Below are positions 1 through 7,033 of a DNA stretch of 64,000 nt, in pieces. Source of the DNA: Lactobacillaceae bacterium (GTDB taxonomy: Bacteria; Pseudomonadota; Alphaproteobacteria; RF32; CAG-239); NCBI GenBank assembly GCA_031271345.1, contig JAISVX010000001.1, forward strand, positions 327,564 through 391,563, given 5' to 3'. Within the stretch, counting starts at the first letter, position 1. The number at the start of each line of letters is the position of its first letter. The translations under genes and the position numbers were made by a program. The notes beneath the pieces are model-generated. The model made no database searches and was not told where the DNA came from. It saw only the letters and a program-made list of their open reading frames with translations.

Positions 1-512
1 TTTAACGCCGCCGCGACATAGCCTGGTCTGACCGCCCAGTCATGGTAGCCTTTTTCGCCCGTTAAAGGGTTAACCGCTTCGTTGTTCCATTTTTTCAGAT
101 GGCTTATGGTTATACCGAAGTCATTGTCAAGAAAGACAGTGTAGACGCCGTTTTCTTTCATTTTATCAAAGAGACTTTCATAGCCAATATCAAAACTTCC
201 AAATCCGCCAAAATCAAGAACGCTGTTTTGCTCAACTTTGAAGTTGTTCATGAGCGCGGTTTTTTCCCATTTTCTAAACGCTTCTTCGCCGTAAACATCC
301 ATATATTCTTTAGGAGTAAATCCTGTTTCGGTTTTTAGTCTCATAACCAAAAGAGGGTCGACAGAAAGTTTTTCTCTGTCCAATATCTTTGAGATTGCTT
401 TGCTGGTTTCAGACTTTCCTATTCCGGGGAGTCCTAAAACCCCTATTATAGGCAGTTCTCTTTCAAGTTTGGCAACTTGTTTTCTCAGTAATACGTCTTT
501 TGCGGATTTCAT
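1..512 (-). CDS. Shikimate-kinase-like P-loop kinase (partial, C-terminus beyond window)
   Basis: The minus-strand frame is open from an ATG at 512 to the window edge (about 170 residues). A Walker A motif GLPGIGKS lies at residues 27-34. It is followed by a shikimate-kinase-like signature (YGEEAFRKWE, around residue 75) and a glycine-rich GGFGSF. Shikimate kinase (AroK) phosphorylates shikimate in the cytoplasm on the way to chorismate, and its usual length is about 170-180 residues. This protein carries roughly 20 extra N-terminal residues and continues off the window. The start is fixed by AAGGAGG five bases upstream and by a good promoter at 540-567. Other small-molecule P-loop kinases are possible, so I give no gene symbol. 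Confidence 0.7.
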   Translation of the reverse strand, partial: MKSAKDVLLRKQVAKLERELPIIGVLGLPGIGKSETSKAISKILDREKLSVDPLLVMRLKTETGFTPKEYMDVYGEEAFRKWEKTALMNNFKVEQNSVLDFGGFGSFDIGYESLFDKMKENGVYTVFLDNDFGITISHLKKWNNEAVNPLTGEKGYHDWAVRPGYVAAAL

Positions 513-539
513 TTTTGCCTCCTTATATGATTTAGACAT

Positions 540-567
540 ATTATAGACCAAAAATGGTTAAAGTCAA
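540..567 (-). promoter_or_regulatory. Sigma-70-type promoter for the shikimate-kinase-like gene
   Basis: On the minus strand TTGACT (567-562) and TATAAT (545-540) are separated by 16 bp. They lie 28 bp upstream of the start codon of the partial kinase gene. Confidence 0.6.
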
Positions 568-578
568 TATTATGAGGA

Positions 579-607
579 TTGCAGACTTTAATTTTTTCTA
601 GTATATA
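579..607 (+). promoter_or_regulatory. Possible promoter of the FlaR-like kinase gene
   Basis: TTGCAG (579-584) and TATATA (602-607) have a 17-bp spacer and lie about 28 bp upstream of the ATG at 635. They are divergent from the promoter at 540-567. The match is weaker than that of its neighbour. Confidence 0.4.
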
Positions 608-634
608 AAAATATAAAGCTGGGGAGCAAAAAAA

Positions 635-1153
635 ATGACAATCTCAATTGGAAAGAAAATTTGTATTATCGGATTATCTTCATCAGGCAAATCCACATTA
701 GCAGATATTATTGCAAAGAAGCGAAATCTAAATCTTCTGCATCTGGACCAGATTGGGCATATTCCAAATACAAACTGGGTGCCGGCTCCAGCGGAAGAAT
801 GGATGCCCAGGCACGATAAGTTTATTGAGCAGGACAACTGGGTGGTTGACGGCTGCTATTTTAGAACCATGACGCAAAGATTAGCAAAAGCTGATACCGT
901 AATATTTATTAAAATGAGCAGATTTGGCTGCGCTTACAGGTTTGTAAAAAGGGCTTTGCAGAAAAAAAAAGACAGGTTTGGCAAGCTTGAGGGCGCCACT
1001 GACGACTGCAATCTTGCAATGCTGAAATATATTCTTCTAGAAGCTCCGCGAAAATTTTCTAAATATGAAAAATTGATAAAAGAAAACCCTCACCTGAAAG
1101 TTATATATTTATATTCTTTTGATGATATTAATAAGCTTGTAGAGAATTTGTAA
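635..1153 (+). CDS. FlaR-like P-loop kinase (topology modulation protein family)
   Basis: The 172-residue cytoplasmic protein opens with a Walker A motif GLSSSGKST (residues 13-21), followed by HLDQI, a tryptophan-rich WVPAPAEEW segment and WVVDGCY. This order is typical of the FlaR/adenylate-kinase-like family of small P-loop proteins, which are presumed nucleotide or nucleoside kinases; their substrate is not known and the name 'topology modulation' is historical. Length is normal for the family. The start is supported by GGGGAG eight bases upstream. It is monocistronic and divergent from the shikimate-kinase-like gene. Confidence 0.7.
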   Translation: MTISIGKKICIIGLSSSGKSTLADIIAKKRNLNLLHLDQIGHIPNTNWVPAPAEEWMPRHDKFIEQDNWVVDGCYFRTMTQRLAKADTVIFIKMSRFGCAYRFVKRALQKKKDRFGKLEGATDDCNLAMLKYILLEAPRKFSKYEKLIKENPHLKVIYLYSFDDINKLVENL

Positions 1154-1157
1154 GAAT

Positions 1158-1280
1158 TTAAGACTGATTATTAAATTCTTTAAAAGGCAGAGAGCTTTGT
1201 ATTTCTTCTGGCAATGACCATTTTTTACCGTTTAGAACAATTCTTTTTTCTCCTTGTAAAGTCTCTAGTTGAGACGTCAT
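1158..1280 (-). CDS. Small hypothetical protein (40 aa)
   Basis: A 40-residue reading frame starts at an ATG (1280) with GGGA about ten bases upstream. It ends four bases past the FlaR-like stop, in convergent orientation. The peptide has a hydrophilic core with VLNGKKWSLPEEI and no membrane segment or signal. I do not recognise it. A longer frame starting at 1364 would translate the repeated TTTGCAACATT elements, so I prefer the internal start, which leaves the repeats as upstream control DNA. It may not be expressed. Confidence 0.35.
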   Translation of the reverse strand: MTSQLETLQGEKRIVLNGKKWSLPEEIQSSLPFKEFNNQS

Positions 1281-1325
1281 AATGATATTCTCCCGTTTTT
1301 TGATTCTACATTTGTTTTTTAATAT

Positions 1326-1386
1326 AAATGTTGCAAATTTTTTTTGCAACATTATTTGCAACATTAGGCTGTTTTTTGCAACATTT
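1326..1386. repeat. Four copies of a TTTGCAACATT element upstream of the 40-aa ORF
   Basis: TTTGCAACATTA occurs as a perfect head-to-tail pair at 1343-1354 and 1355-1366. TTTGCAACATTT follows at 1375-1386, and an inverted copy sits at 1326-1337. The inverted copy and the first direct copy form an 11-bp inverted repeat around five T residues. The spacing suggests multiple protein-binding sites controlling the small minus-strand ORF, or a hairpin. No known operator is recognised. Confidence 0.55.
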
Positions 1387-1411
1387 AAAGGGTGTTTATA
1401 TTATTAACATT

Positions 1412-1440
1412 AAAAAAACCGGCTAAAGCCGGATTTTTTA
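1412..1440 (-). terminator. Intrinsic terminator of tRNA-Gly
   Basis: The stem CCGGCTAAAGCCGG (1419-1432) is flanked on the minus strand by seven T residues and lies directly behind the tRNA. The A/T flanks on both sides could make it work in both directions. Confidence 0.8.
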
Positions 1441-1441
1441 A

Positions 1442-1516
1442 TGGAGCGGGTGAAGGGATTCGGACCCTCGACATCAACCTTGGCAAGGTTGCGCTCTACC
1501 CCTGAGCTACACCCGC
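1442..1516 (-). tRNA. tRNA-Gly(GCC)
   Basis: The minus strand reads as a complete 75-nt cloverleaf with acceptor GCGGGTG, an anticodon loop TTGCCAA (anticodon GCC) between CAACC and GGTTG, a T-arm with a TCCGAATC loop variant, and an encoded CCA end. It decodes GGC/GGU. A second glycine tRNA (TCC) is at 63751. Confidence 0.95.
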
Positions 1517-1590
1517 ATTAAGTAGAACGAGTATTAATTAGCATTCCTACAAAAAAAATGCAAGCATTAATTTGTGTTTTTTCTATTTTT

Positions 1591-1953
1591 TTAGTAATAC
1601 CCAATAAGATGTATTATTGCGCTGATGGCAAATAATGCTGTTGCCGCGATTAATATAATTTTATTGTAAAACTTTCTCTTTTTATGGGTGTGGCAGCAGT
1701 CTTTGCTTCTAAAATACAAAACATAAGAAATACCAAGCAAAATGGCAGAAAACACAAAGACAAAAATTTCGGATGTTTCGGATTTTTCAATAAAAGGAAT
1801 ATTTACCGCAACGCCGAACACGCCGCTTAACACAGCTAAAGCAAGAGGGATTCCGCAGCAAAAAGTGTGCATAAAAATAGCGGCAATCGGCGCCAAAAAG
1901 GCAACTTTTTCGGACAGTTCTACTTTTTCATTATGGTTTTGATGTTTTTTCAT
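1591..1953 (-). CDS. Cys-rich three-helix membrane protein (MerC/MerT-like layout)
   Basis: The 120-residue protein has three predicted membrane helices. A Cys-Cys pair lies in the first helix (TFCCGIPLAL), a second pair follows helix two (DCCHTH), and the N-terminus is His-rich (KKHQNHN). Paired cysteines within the first helix are a feature of mercuric transport proteins such as MerT and MerC, so a metal-binding or transport role is possible, but no mer genes are nearby and I do not assign one. It is the last gene of the rsmB-led operon; its ATG shares an A with the TAA stop of the gene before it, which implies translational coupling. Confidence 0.6.
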   Translation of the reverse strand: MKKHQNHNEKVELSEKVAFLAPIAAIFMHTFCCGIPLALAVLSGVFGVAVNIPFIEKSETSEIFVFVFSAILLGISYVLYFRSKDCCHTHKKRKFYNKIILIAATALFAISAIIHLIGYY

Positions 1954-3314
1954 TATTCTCTATATTTTATTAATGCCAGTGTTTGATTGGTTTTCGCTAT
2001 GCTTATGCTGGTGTTTTTCACTTCATGCCAGTTGCGTTCATTTTCAAATATATATAACGCGTCATGAAAATATTCCAATGACTCTTCAAGTAAAACCACA
2101 TCATTATTTGCTTTGCCAAGCCTGTAATAAATATCGCCGATGTCATTTTGAGTTTTTGCCCATGATGTCGGGTAGCTTTTTTCTGTTGTAACTTTCTGTT
2201 TATTCTTAAAACTTGTTATTGCCAGTTCAAAAATTTCTTTGCTGTTTCCAACTCCGCCCAAAATAGATAAAAGATGACCTAAATTTGCCTGTATATTTGC
2301 CCAAAACTCAGGAAATAAGGCGAAAGTATATATTTTCTCCGCTTCTCTGAGCTGGAAAACGGCGTCTCTTAGGGCTTGCGAATCTGATTTTTGAATCCAA
2401 TAGCTGTGATATAATTTTGACAAACGATAGCAAATTGAGCCGTATTCATAAGGATAGTTATATTTGCCTAAATATCTCTGAGCCTGAATATAATATTCAA
2501 CGGCGCCCCGGCAATATGAAATAGAGTTTTTTTCAATATGGGCGGCCGCGGTGTCATATAACTGCCCCAGATGATAATAAAAGCAGCCGAGCTGGGTTTG
2601 GTTGGTTATTTTGTTTTGATGTTTAATCGCGTTTTCAAAGATATTTTTAATTTTCTTAAAATCGCCGCTGTCTTTATTGTCATAAGCATAGCTTAAATAC
2701 GCAATGCCTAAAAAGTTCATGATATATGGCGTGTATTCGGATATTAGGCTGTTTATATTGTCGTCGTTTAAGAGTCTGTTCACGGTTTTCCTTAACAGAT
2801 ATTTTCTATAAGGGTTAAACTCGGAACGGATATTTATGGCGCTTAATATTCCGCAATAAATTAAATCTAAAACTGATTCTGGAAAATTATCGGGATTATT
2901 AATATATTCGGCTGGGATATATAAGCTGTCGGTAAGCGAGATAAATATTTTTCTGTTGCTTTCATATTGGTTTGGGCTTTGGAAGTTTATTCTTATTCTG
3001 TCCCCGTCGCGGTAGCCCCAAACAACGACATAAGCCTCTGCTTTGTCGGCAATATCCTGACCTTTGTCCATCCAGTCAAAAAGCTCTTTGCTGTCAAAAT
3101 TTAGAAAGTTTTTATCAAAAGGCTGGTTAAAATAATGAACGCTTATGCCTTCTTTTTTCTGCAGCAGGCGGGCAATTATCTCCCCGCTGTTCTCGTCAAC
3201 ATTGTCCAAAAACTCAGTTATAATAATTTTGAAGCTTTGTGCATTAATCGGCTGCTCCGAAATATCAGACTGTTTGGATTTTGAAAAAAGCTTTTTAAGA
3301 AAGTTTAGCGTCAT
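1953..3314 (-). CDS. Hypothetical protein with TPR-like C-terminal helices
   Basis: This 453-residue, apparently cytoplasmic protein has an N-terminal mixed alpha/beta region (residues 25-180) that I do not recognise. A long helical region follows (about 200-450) with repeated units of the type YYRLGKANNDVVLLEESLEY, FYYHLGQLYDTAA and ANLGHLLSILGG. These resemble tetratricopeptide repeats, which normally act as protein-protein scaffolds. It lies one base after the upstream membrane protein gene and overlaps the next gene by one base, so it is part of the same operon. Function unknown. Confidence 0.6.
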   Translation of the reverse strand: MTLNFLKKLFSKSKQSDISEQPINAQSFKIIITEFLDNVDENSGEIIARLLQKKEGISVHYFNQPFDKNFLNFDSKELFDWMDKGQDIADKAEAYVVVWGYRDGDRIRINFQSPNQYESNRKIFISLTDSLYIPAEYINNPDNFPESVLDLIYCGILSAINIRSEFNPYRKYLLRKTVNRLLNDDNINSLISEYTPYIMNFLGIAYLSYAYDNKDSGDFKKIKNIFENAIKHQNKITNQTQLGCFYYHLGQLYDTAAAHIEKNSISYCRGAVEYYIQAQRYLGKYNYPYEYGSICYRLSKLYHSYWIQKSDSQALRDAVFQLREAEKIYTFALFPEFWANIQANLGHLLSILGGVGNSKEIFELAITSFKNKQKVTTEKSYPTSWAKTQNDIGDIYYRLGKANNDVVLLEESLEYFHDALYIFENERNWHEVKNTSISIAKTNQTLALIKYRE

Positions 3315-3315
3315 A

Positions 3316-4380
3316 TTAATCTCTATTTATTATTTTCTTAACTTCGTTAATATTGTCTTTCATCTCTTTGACCAAGGATTTATTCATTTCTTTCAGGGTT
3401 TGTCTTGGAACATCCCAATTGAGCAGTCTGTTTAAGAACCAAAGCATGACGATTGCGGCAAATATCGGTATAGAATAGTAGTTTGGAGCATATATTTGCA
3501 GACAGCCAAAAATCAGCATTAATATTAAAACTTTCATTATCGATGTCTCGACAGATTTTGCCGACAACCCTCTGGCATTAGCCTGTACGGAGAAAGTATT
3601 TGCATATATGTCTTCATATCTTCTCAATAGCGAAAGTCTTTTGCCGGCCGCTATCGCCGCCTCGGCAATGAAGTATAGTCCGAAGACAACGGAGCAGCTT
3701 AAAGAAGATTCCTGTCCATTTTTAATCATCAGCCAAACTACAATAATCGAAATAGAATTTGCCGCGGCGTTTGTAACGTTTAGTCTTGACGGATATGTGT
3801 TGAAAACATAAAACGCGAGATAAACGCCGGCTAATGCTCCGCCCCATAATCCTATCAAAAGCGATGTTGCGGAAAACAATCCAAGCAGGAATATGCCGAT
3901 ACCGACATAAAAAGTCTGTATTGCCAAAACGCCTTCCACGCCGTTTATATATTTGTATATCAGGGTTAAGAGCAGGAATATGGCGGCAACGGAAAGCTTG
4001 TTTAGCCATACATAATGCAGATGTTCGTTTAAGACGTATGTATCTGGTACGAAATAGTACAATGCGCCAGCCGCGATGATGTTTCCGAAAAAAGCAATTT
4101 TTTTTGTGCTTTCCAAATTATTGAGGATAAAGACCAGCGCCGCTAAAACAAAGATTATTATTGGCTCCATAATATTCAGGTCGTAGATAAAATCATACTG
4201 CCCAATAAATAAAGAAAGGGCGAAAAAGGAAACAAAAAGCATGGTAAAGTTTACGATATACGCGTTGGTATCTTTTTTAATATGGCGCTCATTCTTTCTT
4301 CCGACGAAGAACAGGTTAACAAAAGTAATGAGAAAAGTCAGGGTCAAAACTAGGAATGATATTATATATTTGTTGTCCAT
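3316..4380 (-). CDS. Polytopic membrane protein resembling a degenerate MraY/WecA-type transferase
   Basis: The 354-residue protein has ten or eleven hydrophobic helices. The segment order resembles the polyprenyl-phosphate GlcNAc/MurNAc-1-phosphate transferase family: KIAFFGNIIAAGA, then INGVEGVLA (in place of IDGVDGLAA), then GALAGVYLAFYVFNTYPSR followed by LNVTNAAANS (where the family has a MGD.GS motif). The Asp residues needed for Mg2+-dependent catalysis are absent from all three places. The resemblance was seen by eye; it could be a non-catalytic paralogue or an unrelated membrane protein. It sits in the rsmB operon between a KPR-like gene and a TPR-like gene. Confidence 0.5.
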   Translation of the reverse strand: MDNKYIISFLVLTLTFLITFVNLFFVGRKNERHIKKDTNAYIVNFTMLFVSFFALSLFIGQYDFIYDLNIMEPIIIFVLAALVFILNNLESTKKIAFFGNIIAAGALYYFVPDTYVLNEHLHYVWLNKLSVAAIFLLLTLIYKYINGVEGVLAIQTFYVGIGIFLLGLFSATSLLIGLWGGALAGVYLAFYVFNTYPSRLNVTNAAANSISIIVVWLMIKNGQESSLSCSVVFGLYFIAEAAIAAGKRLSLLRRYEDIYANTFSVQANARGLSAKSVETSIMKVLILMLIFGCLQIYAPNYYSIPIFAAIVMLWFLNRLLNWDVPRQTLKEMNKSLVKEMKDNINEVKKIINRD

Positions 4381-4411
4381 AATAAAGTATCCTTTTGTTA
4401 ATGTTACGCTT

Positions 4412-5608
4412 TTATGCCATGATTATATTATAAATTTTCTTTAATAGTATACTAGTTTCCGGCATCGTTATTTTATATTTTCTTGCGGCGCTTATCAAAT
4501 TTGAGCCTATCATATCAATATCTCCAGCTTTCCCTTGCGCGACCGCAACCTGCAAAGGATATGGATAGCTTAAAGGAGTGTTGTATATCTTTTTTAAGAT
4601 TTCTTCCTGATCAATTTTTGCGCCGTCATTCTTGGCAATTAAACAAATCTCGGAGATTAGGGGAATCATCTTATCGCGTTTGTCTTTATCTTTGATTACG
4701 TCAAAAATGTTTTTGTTGTAAGCGGCAGATATTAACGAGCAGGCGGTGTAAACGGTGAAATATTCCCAAAAAGCTTTAATCTCGTCTTTTTCTGTTTTTA
4801 TGCCGAAACCGGCTTTTTCAAAATAGTCTTTAACAGTATTATTTCTTTTTTCGTTTCCTTTTGCGCAAATAGTTATCGAGGGCGCTCTGCCGTAAAGATT
4901 TATCTGCGTCGGTCTTTGAAGCAGGTATCCGTCGAAAAATGCTCTGTATATATCATTGCCTAAAATATTTTTAATATATTGTATATCCCTGACAGGGGTT
5001 AACAGAACTACTGGCACATCTTCTACTTTTTTTCTTGAAATAGAAGTTATAGCGGCATTAATCTTGCTGGCTTCAGACGTTATGATTAACATTTTTGGCG
5101 TTTCTTTAAGCCAGAAAGTTGTGTCAAACTTGTGGTGTGATTTTTGCAGATTATGGTTTTCGACTAAAGTTACGCCGTTGTTGCTAAAAGTAGATGCGGT
5201 TTCTTTGTTTGGTATCAATATAACTTTTTCGCCGCTGTTTATAAATCTGATAGCGAGATAAACCGCCAAAGCGTTATCTCCTAAAATATAAATTGCCTCT
5301 TTGCCGTCTAATAGGGCAAAGCCTTGTTCTTCTTCCTTATCTTCTGTACTTTCTTCGCCGCGTTCAGCGTTGTCTTCCGTTTCTTCGCCGTCTTTTTCTT
5401 TTGGATAGGCTTCTTCCAAGCGAGATAAAACATCATCGATTGATGGAGGCGGCGGTTCTTCGGTATCTGGAATTTCATGGATTGTTTCTTCTACGACAAG
5501 CTCTTCTACAGCGTGAGAAATTTCTCCTGATTCTGTAAACCCAGCAAGCTCTGTAAGCTCGATTATGTCTTCTTTTTGTTCTTCTTTTTTCTTTTTTTTG
5601 AAAAACAT
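4412..5608 (-). CDS. Ketopantoate-reductase-like protein with acidic N-terminal extension
   Basis: Residues 1-105 are a Glu/Asp/Lys-rich low-complexity tail with a four-proline run. From about residue 108 a Rossmann-type segment begins (YILGDNALAVYLAIRFINSG). The helical C-terminal half ends with PLQVAVAQGKAGDIDMIGS and KYKITMPETSILLKKI. This is the two-domain plan of ApbA/PanE ketopantoate reductases, which use NADPH to make pantoate for coenzyme A. The nucleotide-binding glycines are degenerate (GDNALA instead of GxGxxG) and the acidic tail is unusual, so an altered function is likely. It starts at the base directly after the rsmB stop. Confidence 0.55.
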   Translation of the reverse strand: MFFKKKKKEEQKEDIIELTELAGFTESGEISHAVEELVVEETIHEIPDTEEPPPPSIDDVLSRLEEAYPKEKDGEETEDNAERGEESTEDKEEEQGFALLDGKEAIYILGDNALAVYLAIRFINSGEKVILIPNKETASTFSNNGVTLVENHNLQKSHHKFDTTFWLKETPKMLIITSEASKINAAITSISRKKVEDVPVVLLTPVRDIQYIKNILGNDIYRAFFDGYLLQRPTQINLYGRAPSITICAKGNEKRNNTVKDYFEKAGFGIKTEKDEIKAFWEYFTVYTACSLISAAYNKNIFDVIKDKDKRDKMIPLISEICLIAKNDGAKIDQEEILKKIYNTPLSYPYPLQVAVAQGKAGDIDMIGSNLISAARKYKITMPETSILLKKIYNIIMA

Positions 5609-6874
5609 TTAACCAACCTTTTGTAGTTTTGCAATAAAGAACGAATCCATTCCTCCCAGTTCTTCCAGGTAAAACGGCATAGTTCTGATGGTGTCATCAT
5701 GACATAAATTTGTTTCTTTTTCTTTAACAGAAACGAGTTTGAAATTTTTATTTTCTTCCAAAAATTTCTTTATTTGCTCTTCGCCCTCCATTTTATTGAT
5801 GGAGCAGGTGCAGTAAACAAGGATTCCGCCGCTTTTTAACGCATTTTCAACGTGTTTTAAAAACTCTTTTTGAATTTCGCTCTGCCGAGTTATGTCTTCC
5901 GTATTTTTTATGTGAACAATCTCCGGATGACGGCGCATGGTTCCTGTTGCCGAGCATGGCGCGTCAAGCAAAATTGCGTCAAATTTTTCGTCTTTGAAGT
6001 TTTTTAAATATTCTAATCCGTCTGCCCGAATAATGTTTTGGGCTTTTAAGCCTAAACGTGCGAGGTTTTCCTTTAATGTTTCAAGCCGCTGCTCGGAAAT
6101 ATCAAGGCAGGTTGTTTCTGCGCCGGCATTGATAAGCTGGGCGGATTTTCCTCCCGGAGCGGCGCAAATATCAAGAACTTTTTTGCCTTTTAGCTCGTCC
6201 ATAATTTGGACGGCTAAAGACGCGGCAAAATCCTGCACCCACCAGCTGCCGTTATCATAACCTTTTAATTTTGCAATGTCGGTTTTAGAATTTAGGCGAA
6301 TCGAACCGTTTATTAGGAGTGCGCCGTTTAATTCTTCCGCCCATGTTTCAGGACCGTTTTTAACCGTTATGTCGAGAGGCGGTTCTTTGGCAGCGATGGT
6401 TTCAATTTTTCGAATAGTTTTTGTATCATAATCCTGTTTTAATATTTTGAAAAATTCTTCTGGAAAAAACTCGCCTTTATCTTCATTTATAAGCGCCTCT
6501 TTATTAGTGGAAACTTTGCGCAAAACCGCATTGGCAAATCCTCCCAAAAACTTGTTGGTCTTTTTTTTGATTATCTCAACGTAGCTGTTAATTGTCGCGT
6601 ATTCCGGGGTTCGAAGATAAAGAATTTCGCAGATTGCCAGGATAACGGCATATTCCACATAAATATGTTTTTGGGCAATTTTTTTTGGAGAAAATTTTTT
6701 AATGATTTTTCTGATATAAACTAAGTGTCGCAACGCCGTTAAAATAAGCATATTTAAAAAAGCCGCGTCCTTTTCGGAAATGTCGGTAATTTCTTCTCTC
6801 ATATCACTATAAAAAACCTTGTTTTCAAGGATTTTCTGCAAGGTTTTTACCGCGGTTCTTCTAACTTCTGACAT
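5609..6874 (-). CDS. rsmB: 16S rRNA (cytosine-C5)-methyltransferase RsmB
   Basis: The 421-residue protein has the standard order of this family: an N-terminal NusB-like RNA-binding helical domain (about 1-145), a linker, and a Rossmann SAM domain. Visible motifs are the SAM loop LDICAAPGGKSAQL, the DAPCSATGTMRRHPE motif with one of the two family cysteines, and CTCSINKMEGEEQ with the other. RsmB methylates C967 of 16S rRNA (E. coli numbering). It is the first gene of a five-gene minus-strand operon, and the intergenic region to leuS contains its promoter. Confidence 0.92.
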   Translation of the reverse strand: MSEVRRTAVKTLQKILENKVFYSDMREEITDISEKDAAFLNMLILTALRHLVYIRKIIKKFSPKKIAQKHIYVEYAVILAICEILYLRTPEYATINSYVEIIKKKTNKFLGGFANAVLRKVSTNKEALINEDKGEFFPEEFFKILKQDYDTKTIRKIETIAAKEPPLDITVKNGPETWAEELNGALLINGSIRLNSKTDIAKLKGYDNGSWWVQDFAASLAVQIMDELKGKKVLDICAAPGGKSAQLINAGAETTCLDISEQRLETLKENLARLGLKAQNIIRADGLEYLKNFKDEKFDAILLDAPCSATGTMRRHPEIVHIKNTEDITRQSEIQKEFLKHVENALKSGGILVYCTCSINKMEGEEQIKKFLEENKNFKLVSVKEKETNLCHDDTIRTMPFYLEELGGMDSFFIAKLQKVG

Positions 6875-7033
6875 TATGGTTTTCCTAATTTTTAATTCTG
6901 TGGCATTTTATCATCAAAAAACTATGTAATACAAGTGATAAAAATACTGCAAGCTACTTGCGTTTAAAAGAAGTTATGATAATTTATATGGGTGTTAAAA
7001 AACTATAGAAAGTTTGATGAGAAGGTTAAATTG

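Noticed and set aside
6992..7033. GTG start for leuS at 6992
   Set aside because: It would add 14 residues with no ribosome site. The ATG at 7034 has AGAAGG at the right distance.
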